From assembly GCA_965602945.1 (NCBI GenBank), contig CBFDBC010000026.1, positions 1 to 23,481 of the forward strand: DNA of 23,481 bases. Reading direction: 5' to 3'. Shown here piece by piece: positions 6,364-13,151 of this stretch (positions are counted from its first letter, which is position 1; each line of letters opens with the position of its first letter). The stretch is from JAUXEH01 sp965602945 (GTDB lineage Bacteria > Acidobacteriota > Aminicenantia > Aminicenantales > Aminicenantaceae). The notes beneath the pieces were generated by a model. The model was not told where the DNA came from, made no database searches, and was given only the letters and a program-made list of their open reading frames with translations. Position numbers and translations under genes: made by a program.

Positions 6364-8643
6364 TTATTTGATTATTCTGGGAGTTATGAAGATCAGCAGT
6401 TCTCGATTCTGCTTTGTCCTGGCAAAGGACTTGAAGAGGTTTCCCAGAATCGGGATCTTATGGAGCAGCGGGACCTTTTCCCGCGTGATCGAATCCTCTG
6501 TCCGGTAGATGCCTCCGATGACAGTGGTCCCGCCGTCGGGCACCATGACCGTGGTTTCAGCGCTCTGTGTCGTGATGGGCGGGATGCCGTTGACCAGGTT
6601 GGCGAAATCGGCCGCGTTGTTCTCGATCTGGAGATACATGATGATGGTGCCTTCGGCTGTGATCTGAGGCGTGGCCCGCAGCTCCAGGGCGGCATTGACG
6701 TACCGGGTGGTGACCGTAAAGTTGGCCACCGTCTGGACCGGGATCTGCCGACCCTGAACGATGTTGGCTTCCTGGTTGTTCTGCGTGGTGATCTTGGGTG
6801 CGGAGATGATCTTCCCGCTTCCCGATGTCTCGAGCGCGGTCAGCGCCATATCCAGCCGGAAGGTGTCCAGAACGTTGGCGAAGGAGAGCCCCATGGCGGT
6901 GGTAAAAGCCGGGGCCGGCAGGTTGATGGCATATCCACCCAGGGGTCCGGAGATTCCCTTGGTCACGATACCCTGGGGGATCATGGCCCCGTCGATCAGG
7001 GCCTTGTTGGGGAACTTCAACGACGTCTGGTTCCCGTAGTACGGATCCTGGATGGAGCGGAATCCCCACTGGACACCGAGGTTCCGGATGAAGGTGGAAC
7101 TCGCTTCCACGATCCGGGCCTCGATGGAGACCTGAGGAGTAGGTGTGTCGAACACCTCGATCATGGATTCGAGGATGACCATGCGGTCCTCGACATCGGT
7201 GATGGTCAGCGTGTTGGTGCGGTTGTCGAGTATGATCTCACCGCGGTTGGAGATCTTCGATGTCAGCAGGGCCTGGACCTCCGTCGCCCGTGAGTAGGAC
7301 AGCCAGAATGTCCGCGTCTTCAGCGGGCCTGAGAGTTCCTCGCTTTCCGCGAGGCGCATCAGTTCGTCCCGTTCGCGTGTCAGCACCGACATGGGAGCGA
7401 TGCGCAGTATGTTGCCTTCGATGGTCTTGCCCATCTTGTTCTGTTTGAGGATGACATCGAGGGCCTGGTCCCAGGGAACGTCAACCAGGTTGACGCTGAC
7501 GATGCCTGTCACGCCGGGGTCGAAGACCACGTTCAGGCCGGCGAATTCAGCCAGGTAAAAGACAACACCCTGCAGGTCGGCGTCACTGAATTTCATCGAG
7601 AGGACTTCCCCTCGGAACTGGTTCGTCTGCTCTGCGATCGTTCTGGGCGCGAATTGTGCGGACTGTTCTTCCTGCTCCGGATCCTGGGCCGGGTTCACAC
7701 GGACCTCCGGAAATTCTGTCTTGGGAGGTGCCGCGGTCTCTACGGGAGGCGGTTCCGGATCGACAACCGGCGGAGCCGGCGTTTTCTCCGGGCTCGGTTC
7801 CGGCTGGGAGGCCGTTTCACCGGCCCCGTTCGGTTTGACCATGCCCTCCTTTTTATCGAAGAAGGACACGATCAGTTTGTTGTCCAGTGTGTCGACCGAG
7901 TAGAGCTGAGGCCTCTTGAGATCGAAGACCATGCGAGTAATGGTGTAAGGATCGCCCATCTGGAACTGTGCCGCCCGCACCTTCTCCACACCCAGCTTGT
8001 TCACGGAGTAATTCGTGGCCTTGCGTGTGTAGAGCGTGTTGTGCAGGTCGACGACCAGGCGCAGGGGATCGCTCAGGACAAATACGTGGGAGAGTGTGTC
8101 TTCGGTCAGATCCGCCACCACATCCACACGGTCCGGGTTTGACGCCACCTGGATGTCCATGAGGTACGCGGACGGGATGGACTGGCTCTCGATCTTGGCC
8201 CGCAGCTCGGGTTCGAGCATGTAGTCTTTCTGTCCGTTCTGGTACCGGTTGAATTCGACGACCGTACCCCTTGGATCGGTGTAAATGCGGTACGGTACCC
8301 GCTCCTTGAGATCGAAGATCAGACGGGATGTATCCTGGGCGGCATTATCGATCTGGATGTCGTTCACGACGGATGATTGGACGAACTGCAGGCTGGATAC
8401 GTCCTGCGACGTGATCTTGTTCGTGTCGATCACCAGCGTGGGGGCCGCCCCCTCGAGATAATAGGACCCGAGGATGGCCAGCGGCGTGGTTGATTCGAGC
8501 AGGATCTTGGTGTGGAGAACACCAGCCCGCACGGATATCTGATCTATGTTGACCGGGGGTCTGTCAGAGCTTGCTCCCAATCCACACACCAGCGTAAGGA
8601 CACCCAGAAGGGAGAGTACCTGTAAACGTGTTTTCCCTCTCAT
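6364..8643 (-). CDS. pilQ: Type IV pilus secretin PilQ
   Basis: Forms the outer-membrane ring through which the type IVa pilus passes. The 759-residue protein has an N-terminal signal sequence (residues 1-25), two AMIN-type beta domains that in the family bind peptidoglycan (about 30-135 and 158-265), and a Pro/Glu-rich linker (270-330). A secretin N-terminal module follows (about 345-420: EVLSMKFSDADLQGVVFYLAE, GIVSVNLVDVPWDQALD), then an N-type domain (440-500). The secretin core runs from about 505 to 755, with the VSIEARIVEAS start, VPDGGTTVIGG near the gate region and a LLIFITPRI end. Strong ribosome site GGAGGAGCG lies five bases before the ATG. Only one base separates it from the pilP stop. 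Length and order match the family. Confidence 0.96.
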   Translation of the reverse strand: MRGKTRLQVLSLLGVLTLVCGLGASSDRPPVNIDQISVRAGVLHTKILLESTTPLAILGSYYLEGAAPTLVIDTNKITSQDVSSLQFVQSSVVNDIQIDNAAQDTSRLIFDLKERVPYRIYTDPRGTVVEFNRYQNGQKDYMLEPELRAKIESQSIPSAYLMDIQVASNPDRVDVVADLTEDTLSHVFVLSDPLRLVVDLHNTLYTRKATNYSVNKLGVEKVRAAQFQMGDPYTITRMVFDLKRPQLYSVDTLDNKLIVSFFDKKEGMVKPNGAGETASQPEPSPEKTPAPPVVDPEPPPVETAAPPKTEFPEVRVNPAQDPEQEEQSAQFAPRTIAEQTNQFRGEVLSMKFSDADLQGVVFYLAEFAGLNVVFDPGVTGIVSVNLVDVPWDQALDVILKQNKMGKTIEGNILRIAPMSVLTRERDELMRLAESEELSGPLKTRTFWLSYSRATEVQALLTSKISNRGEIILDNRTNTLTITDVEDRMVILESMIEVFDTPTPQVSIEARIVEASSTFIRNLGVQWGFRSIQDPYYGNQTSLKFPNKALIDGAMIPQGIVTKGISGPLGGYAINLPAPAFTTAMGLSFANVLDTFRLDMALTALETSGSGKIISAPKITTQNNQEANIVQGRQIPVQTVANFTVTTRYVNAALELRATPQITAEGTIIMYLQIENNAADFANLVNGIPPITTQSAETTVMVPDGGTTVIGGIYRTEDSITREKVPLLHKIPILGNLFKSFARTKQNRELLIFITPRIIK

Positions 8644-8644
8644 G

Positions 8645-9118
8645 TTATCGCTCCTCCGGATTTATTTCTTTGACGACGTCTTTCGGTTTGTAAAGGGGGA
8701 CACCCCTTTCGCGTGTCTTGCGGAAGACCACCTTAGACTCATGTATGGATAAGACGAAACCGTCGGCAAATTTATCTCCTGTCTTGATGGTTTCGGGGAA
8801 TCCCTGAGGCCCGTTGATGACGGCGTTCAGCTTCCCCCTCACCTTGGTGATCCCGATCAAGACGACATCGTCGATGGCCATGTTGGCGATACCCTCGGCT
8901 CCGAGCGAATCTCCGACGTCCTGGCCGGCCAGCAGATCACGGAACGGGTCTCTCCGCCCGGCGGGGTCGTAGGTGATGGCTCCCCGCTTCCGGATGGCGG
9001 AGGTGTCGACCTCCTGCGCCTGCAGCTCTTTCTTTTCCGGCTCCTGCGCAGCGGCCGGCTGCATGATCGCGCACAGGAGTCCGAAAGCACACAGTAAAAT
9101 CAATGCTTTTCTCATCAT
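8645..9118 (-). CDS. pilP: Type IV pilus assembly protein PilP
   Basis: Periplasmic protein that links the inner-membrane PilN/PilO pair to the secretin PilQ. The 157-residue product has a signal sequence (MMRKALILLCAFGLLC) and the family's YDPAGRRDPFRDLL segment near residues 50-63. A beta domain follows that in PilP contacts the secretin (GIANMAIDDVVLIGI, VVFRKTRERGVPLYK). Most described PilP proteins are lipoproteins; here no good lipobox is seen. The Cys context is GLLC, and a signal peptidase I site at PAAAQ looks better, so the protein may be soluble in the periplasm. The ATG overlaps the pilO stop by four bases (ATGA). A second Met directly follows the first and could be the actual start. 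Confidence 0.88.
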   Translation of the reverse strand: MMRKALILLCAFGLLCAIMQPAAAQEPEKKELQAQEVDTSAIRKRGAITYDPAGRRDPFRDLLAGQDVGDSLGAEGIANMAIDDVVLIGITKVRGKLNAVINGPQGFPETIKTGDKFADGFVLSIHESKVVFRKTRERGVPLYKPKDVVKEINPEER

Positions 9119-9696
9119 TTTTTCCTTGCTGGTGCTTGAGCCGTCGCGTCCGTGGACGGAGGCGGCTCCTTAAATATGTAGGTCTTTGCGGTCGTGGCTG
9201 CGGTGATGGTGTTGGTGTCGGATTGATTCCGCAAAGTTTTGATCGAAAAGTCCTGGATGGTGAAGAGCCTGGCGAAGTTGCTCAAGTGGTTGAAGAATAT
9301 GGCCAGGTTATGATAGTTGCCCGTCATCTCGATGTTGATGGGCTTCTCGGCGTAAAATTCCATTTCCACCAGGGGGCGGGGAATGAATTTGTCGACGTTG
9401 AGACGGGAGTCGAAGGCCAGCTGCTGGATGCGCTCCAGGATGTCCGCGATCTCTTCTTCCTGCGGAATGATGGTCTCCAGCTCTTTAAGTTTGACCTTCA
9501 TGTTGGCCAGCTCCACCTCGATCTGGTCCAGCTGTTCCTTTTTCTTTTTTAGCTCGATGACCTCGTTCTCGGTCGCGATCCGTTCCTCCCTCACGCTCTT
9601 CAGTTCCTCGTTCTTGGGTTTGTAGTGTATGAAGTAGAACAGCCCAAAAATCAGGACCGCCACGATTATGTAACCGTACCAGGGCCAGTCTTTCAT
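9115..9696 (-). CDS. pilO: Type IV pilus assembly protein PilO
   Basis: Inner-membrane partner of PilN in the pilus alignment complex. The 193-residue protein has a short cytoplasmic start (MKDWPW), one membrane segment at about residues 7-25 and a charged coiled coil from about 30 to 85 (VREERIATENEVIELKKKK). A periplasmic ferredoxin-like domain follows, with the family segment PLVEMEFYAEKPINIEMTG and NLAIFFNHLSNFARLFTI. The tail is Ala/Pro/Lys-rich. Overlaps of four bases with pilN upstream and with pilP downstream point to tight translational coupling, which suits stoichiometric assembly. Confidence 0.93.
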   Translation of the reverse strand: MKDWPWYGYIIVAVLIFGLFYFIHYKPKNEELKSVREERIATENEVIELKKKKEQLDQIEVELANMKVKLKELETIIPQEEEIADILERIQQLAFDSRLNVDKFIPRPLVEMEFYAEKPINIEMTGNYHNLAIFFNHLSNFARLFTIQDFSIKTLRNQSDTNTITAATTAKTYIFKEPPPSTDATAQAPARKK

Positions 9697-10313
9697 TGTC
9701 TTTCCCCTTCCGCGGCAGTTCCGCCCGCCGATTCCGGTGGGGCCGGCGGCACGAACTGAGCACTCAGCGAAAATTCGTTGTACGAGTCATTCCGCTGGCG
9801 GCGCTGAATAGTCTGTATCAGGTTCACGGCCGAAAAATGCGGGCTCTCCTGCAGGTTTCGGATGTACTCGGACAGCAGGGTGTTGTTGACGGTCCGGCCT
9901 TTCAGAATGACGATGTCGCCGTCGAAGGTCGCCTCGGTCAGCCATACCCACTCCGGCAGCTTCCGGCTCAGGTCATCCAGGATGATGACGGCGCTGGGCT
10001 GCTCGGCCTGCAGACGGACGATGAGATCGATCTTCCGCTGGAGCAGTTCCCGCTGAAGCTGGAGCTCCTCCAGTTTGGTCACGACATACTGCAGGCTCCG
10101 CTTTTCTTCCTGCGCCTTGGCCAGCAGGGTCTGCTCCTTGCCGATCTCGCCTTTCTGGTAGAAGAACAAGGCGGCAACGGCAAGCAGGGCTACCAGCGGG
10201 ACCAAAGCAAAGAGGGGCTGGCTCTTCTTCTCTTTGAACTCCATAGCAGGAGAAGCGTCCGGAGCCTCCTTGAAATCCTTTTGTCCAGGTTTGAGTAAGT
10301 TGATCCTGATCAT
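9693..10313 (-). CDS. pilN: Type IV pilus assembly protein PilN
   Basis: Inner-membrane protein that docks cytoplasmic PilM through its N-terminal peptide and pairs with PilO in the periplasm. The 206-residue product begins MIRINLLKP, the conserved PilM-binding motif. It has one membrane segment (about residues 32-52), a coiled coil (53-100) and a small alpha/beta domain (LPEWVWLTEATFDGDIVILKG and later), then a Pro/Gly/Glu-rich tail. Its ATG directly follows the pilM stop (TAAATG). Confidence 0.94.
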   Translation of the reverse strand: MIRINLLKPGQKDFKEAPDASPAMEFKEKKSQPLFALVPLVALLAVAALFFYQKGEIGKEQTLLAKAQEEKRSLQYVVTKLEELQLQRELLQRKIDLIVRLQAEQPSAVIILDDLSRKLPEWVWLTEATFDGDIVILKGRTVNNTLLSEYIRNLQESPHFSAVNLIQTIQRRQRNDSYNEFSLSAQFVPPAPPESAGGTAAEGERQ

Positions 10314-11393
10314 TTATTTGTCCATTTTTCGAGTTGCGAGTCCTGTGGCGACCCCGAAGAGGGAGGCCATCTCTTCGAAATACATGGCATCGAATTTCTT
10401 CTCGTCGAAATCGATCTTTCGAAAAGGATTCAAGGACTCGGTTTTAATACTGAACTTCTTCTCAAAGAATCCCGGAAGGTCTTTGAGCTTGGAAAGCCCG
10501 CCACTCAGGAAGATGAATTCAACTTTTTTCTCACTCTTCTCGCCGGCTTCGTAGAACGAAAACGTTTTTTCGATCTCCTCAAGCAGGTTCTGTACGTTCA
10601 TGTTGATGACGGACGACAGCTGCTCGGGCTGCACGTTCTCGACCGGCAGTCCCTTCAACAGTTTTTCGGCGTCATCGAAGCTGAGGTTGAGGTCCTTGCT
10701 CAGGTTCTCCGTAAAAAACGAACCGCCCAGCGACAGGTCCCGGAAGAGCTGCGGTATCCCTCTCTCGATGATGACGACGTTGGTTATGTTCGCCCCCATG
10801 TTGATGATCGCGAGCGTCTTGTCCGGGAAGATCTCCGGATAGTTGATCTCCATGATGTTCTGTAGGGCGAAGACATCCACTTCGATGCCTTCCAGGTTTT
10901 TACGCGCCTGGCTGATCACGTTGCTGTAGTTGGCGATCTTGTCTTTCTTGGCGGCGACCAGCAGGATATCCAGGTTCTGATCCGATGCGTGGGAGGGGGG
11001 TTCCAGGATGGCGTAGTCCACGTTGGTCTCTTCATAAGGATAGGGGATGTTGTGCTTCGCTTCCCAGATGATGGATTCAGCCAGCTCCTGGCTCTCCATG
11101 GCGGGCAGGGAGATCTTCTTGATGATGACGGCATTGCCGCTGATGGATATGACGACGTTCTTGTTTGCGATCTTGTTCTCATCGAAAACCATTTTTATGG
11201 TTTCCACCACGGCGGCGGAATCGATGATGGTGCCCTCCACGATGGCATCATGGGGGAGGAGTTCGTAGCCGATCTTTTTGACTTCGAAAGCGTCTGCCCC
11301 ATCCTTTTTCTTTGCTTTCAGCTCAACGGCTTTTACAGAATAGGAGCCGATGTCAAGCCCGACGAGTTCTTTTCCTCCGCTTAGTCCAAACAT
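10314..11393 (-). CDS. pilM: Type IV pilus assembly protein PilM (actin-like)
   Basis: Cytoplasmic actin/FtsA-fold ATP-binding protein that binds the PilN N-terminus and connects the pilus motor platform to the envelope complex. The 359-residue product shows the phosphate-1 region LVGLDIGSYSVKAVEL at residues 11-26, the central segment ESIIWEAKHNIPYPYEE, the second phosphate region IINMGANITNVVII and the adenosine-region IFLSGGLSKLKDL. AAAGGA precedes the ATG. It starts only four bases after the coaD stop, so coaD and the pil genes probably share a transcript. Base composition here is visibly more A+T-rich than in the flanking priA and helicase genes. Confidence 0.95.
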   Translation of the reverse strand: MFGLSGGKELVGLDIGSYSVKAVELKAKKKDGADAFEVKKIGYELLPHDAIVEGTIIDSAAVVETIKMVFDENKIANKNVVISISGNAVIIKKISLPAMESQELAESIIWEAKHNIPYPYEETNVDYAILEPPSHASDQNLDILLVAAKKDKIANYSNVISQARKNLEGIEVDVFALQNIMEINYPEIFPDKTLAIINMGANITNVVIIERGIPQLFRDLSLGGSFFTENLSKDLNLSFDDAEKLLKGLPVENVQPEQLSSVINMNVQNLLEEIEKTFSFYEAGEKSEKKVEFIFLSGGLSKLKDLPGFFEKKFSIKTESLNPFRKIDFDEKKFDAMYFEEMASLFGVATGLATRKMDK

Positions 11394-11397
11394 GTGC

Positions 11398-11901
11398 TTA
11401 TCCTTTTAATAACGTTACATGAGGATTTTGTTCAAACTTCTTTTTCAGATGGTCTTCGATGGCCTGCGGCACCAGCCCCTCCAGACACCCTCCCAGATAC
11501 GACACTTCCTTGACCAGCTTAGAGCTGAGAAAGGAGTAATCGACCGAGGGGGTCATGAAAAAGGTCTCGATCTCCGGGTCGAGTTTTCGGTTCATCAGTG
11601 CCATCTGAAACTCGTACTCAAAGTCCGAAATAGCTCGAAGTCCGCGCATAATGACCTTGGCCTGATTCTTTCGAGCGTAATCGACCAGCAGCCCGTGGAA
11701 CGAGTGTACTTCCACGTTGTTTTGCCGGCTGAAAATGGTCTTTATCATATCTACTCTTTCTTTAGTCGTGAAAAGCGGCTGTTTCTTGGGATTTTCCAGT
11801 ACGGCGACCACGATCGGGTCAAAAATCTTCAGCCCCCGGTTGATAATATCCACGTGTCCGTTGGTGATAGGATCGAACGATCCTGGATAGACTGCTTTCA
11901 T
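11398..11901 (-). CDS. coaD: Phosphopantetheine adenylyltransferase
   Basis: Penultimate step of CoA synthesis: transfers AMP from ATP to 4'-phosphopantetheine. The 167-residue protein starts MKAVYPGSFDPITNGHVDI, with the nucleotidyltransferase motif NGH, followed by the RGLRAISDFEYEFQMA substrate loop and SVDYSFLSSKLVKE in place of the usual ISSTxVRE motif. Length is typical. ATG 11901 is chosen because all known family members begin at this point. The reading frame remains open for another 48 codons to an ATG at 12045 and would add a basic, hydrophobic extension, but no ribosome site clearly favours that start. First gene of the apparent coaD-pilMNOPQ operon. Confidence 0.95.
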   Translation of the reverse strand: MKAVYPGSFDPITNGHVDIINRGLKIFDPIVVAVLENPKKQPLFTTKERVDMIKTIFSRQNNVEVHSFHGLLVDYARKNQAKVIMRGLRAISDFEYEFQMALMNRKLDPEIETFFMTPSVDYSFLSSKLVKEVSYLGGCLEGLVPQAIEDHLKKKFEQNPHVTLLKG

Positions 11902-11944
11902 TTGTACACAAGCAAAAAACAAGGCATAGCTAGGATTGATTAAG

Positions 11945-11973
11945 GATGTATCAAATTGGTTTGTCTTTGTCAA
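11945..11973 (-). promoter_or_regulatory. Candidate promoter for coaD and the pil operon
   Basis: On the minus strand a perfect -35 TTGACA (11973-11968) is followed after 17 bases by TACATC (11950-11945), a weak -10 with three of six consensus bases. It would start transcription about 35-40 bases before the coaD ATG. Supported only by similarity to the sigma-70 consensus; it lies inside the open extension of the coaD frame. Confidence 0.35.
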
Positions 11974-12245
11974 ATGAAAATAGAGAACCGCTGCTACGAG
12001 CCCTGTGAGGGCTGTCAGCCATCGGAACGATCTTTTTTTTAACATCTGTATTCAACCCTGTTAAATTGTCTACAATACTGACAAAAGGCTTCAAAACCGT
12101 CAATCACCCAGAAGGAGGAATGGGGAGGTGATATTTTCTCTGCTCCTCCTCCCCTTAAAGGGTGAGGCCCTGCGGTTTTCCTAACACGTTTATAGTCGCG
12201 AATCTCGCCGGGAAGGGAACAGGTCCCTCAGGAGTGACGATCGGT

Positions 12246-12274
12246 TTGGAGAATATTCTCGTTTGGTCTATAAT
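12246..12274 (+). promoter_or_regulatory. Promoter of pcm with palindromic operator-like site
   Basis: A perfect -10 TATAAT (12269-12274) lies 17 bases after TTGGAG (12246-12251), a modest -35. The spacer contains the perfect 12-base palindrome GAGAATATTCTC (12249-12260). Its position between the two promoter elements is typical of a repressor site, but no regulator can be named. The pcm ATG is 33 bases after the -10. Confidence 0.5.
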
Positions 12275-12306
12275 ATATAAGGATAAGAGCTTGGGGGAGA
12301 ATCAGG

Positions 12307-13020
12307 ATGCGAACTGCGAAATGGGTGACGGGCTGCCTCCTGGCCGGCTGCCTGTGCGCCGCCTCTCCAGCGGCGTGTCAGGATAACGACTTCACACGCC
12401 TCCGCAGGCAGATGGTGGAGCGCCAGCTGGCCCCCCGGGACATTACCGATGAGCGCGTGCTGGAGGCGATGGCCGCAGTCCCGCGCCACCTGTTTGTCGA
12501 TCCTGTTTACCGTCACCTGGCCTATGCGGACCATCCCCTCCCCATCGGAGATGACCAGACCATCTCCCAGCCCTACATCGTCGCCCTGATGACGCAGCTG
12601 CTGGAGCCTGAACCGGAGGAGAAGATCCTGGAGATCGGGACCGGGTCGGGCTATCAGGCCGCGGTGCTGGCCCACTTGGGAGCGGAGGTGTTCTCCGTCG
12701 AGATCATCCGGGGCCTGGCGGAGAAGGCCGGGGCCGTGCTCGCCGAACTGGGCTACGACCGGGCCCATGTGAAATGGAGCGATGGAACTGATGGGTGGGA
12801 GGAAGAGGCTCCTTTCGATAAGGCGATCATCACCTGCGCCACCGCAGAGGTCCCGCCTTCGATCTTCCGGCAGGTAAGGGAAGGCGGCAGGATCGTGCTC
12901 CCCCTCGGCAATCCCACCACGTACCAGACCCTCTGTGTGATAACCAAGCGGGACGGCAAGCCGCAAACGGAGAGGATTCTTAGCGTCCGTTTCGTCCCCA
13001 TGACCACCAAGAAGCGCTGA
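12307..13020 (+). CDS. pcm: Protein-L-isoaspartate O-methyltransferase, predicted exported
   Basis: Methylates isoaspartyl residues of damaged proteins with S-adenosylmethionine, allowing repair to aspartate. The 237-residue protein has the full catalytic domain: MVERQL start, PRHLFVDP, the ADHPLPIGDDQTISQPYIVA segment, SAM motif I EIGTGSG at residues 109-115, and the PPSIFRQVREGGRIVLPLG region. Unlike the cytosolic form, it has an N-terminal export-type sequence, MRTAKWVTGCLLAGCLCAA. This could be a lipoprotein signal (LAGC, Cys15) or a short signal peptidase I sequence ending near SPAAC. The ATG is preceded by GGGGGAG. An in-frame ATG lies only in mature sequence (MVERQL), so the leader is real unless translation starts there. 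Monocistronic or paired with the following gene after a 131-base gap. Confidence 0.9.
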   Translation: MRTAKWVTGCLLAGCLCAASPAACQDNDFTRLRRQMVERQLAPRDITDERVLEAMAAVPRHLFVDPVYRHLAYADHPLPIGDDQTISQPYIVALMTQLLEPEPEEKILEIGTGSGYQAAVLAHLGAEVFSVEIIRGLAEKAGAVLAELGYDRAHVKWSDGTDGWEEEAPFDKAIITCATAEVPPSIFRQVREGGRIVLPLGNPTTYQTLCVITKRDGKPQTERILSVRFVPMTTKKR

Positions 13021-13042
13021 GGCCGGTTCTGTGGGACCGGCC
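13021..13042 (+). other. Stem-loop directly after pcm
   Basis: GGCCGGT (13021-13027) pairs with ACCGGCC (13036-13042) with an eight-base loop. It begins at the base after the pcm stop codon. There is no T run, so it is a weak or factor-dependent terminator at best, or an mRNA 3' stabiliser. Confidence 0.45.
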
Positions 13043-13151
13043 TGCCGCACAGGACCTGCTACGCTCGGTGGGGTGGGAATAATGGAGGGGGAGGGACTGG
13101 ATGGCCCTTGATTTTATAAGGCCGTTGTGGTAATTAAGTCGAAAGGCGACC

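Larger units (their letters stand above)
11902..12306. other. 405-base divergent spacer between coaD and pcm
   Basis: No convincing gene is seen. The part next to coaD is A+T-rich and holds the candidate minus-strand promoter. A small inverted pair TTGTC/GACAA lies around 12067-12085. GGGGAGG (12122-12128) and CCTCCCC (12148-12154) can form a seven-base-pair stem with a 19-base loop and no T run. The part next to pcm holds a plus-strand promoter with an internal palindrome. Confidence 0.5.

Noticed and set aside
6196..7293. Plus-strand frame of 365 codons opposite pilQ and the first lipoprotein
   Set aside because: Its Gly/Asp/His-rich product lacks any domain, and the minus strand encodes a secretin with clear family order.
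11945..12085. Further promoter-like hexamers (TTGTCA, TTGACG, TACAAT) in the A+T-rich spacer upstream of coaD
   Set aside because: None has a partner hexamer at 16-18 bases; A+T-rich DNA yields such matches by chance.
12162..12386. Small plus-strand frame overlapping the pcm promoter and start
   Set aside because: It runs through the promoter elements and into pcm in another frame, with no ribosome site and no recognisable product.
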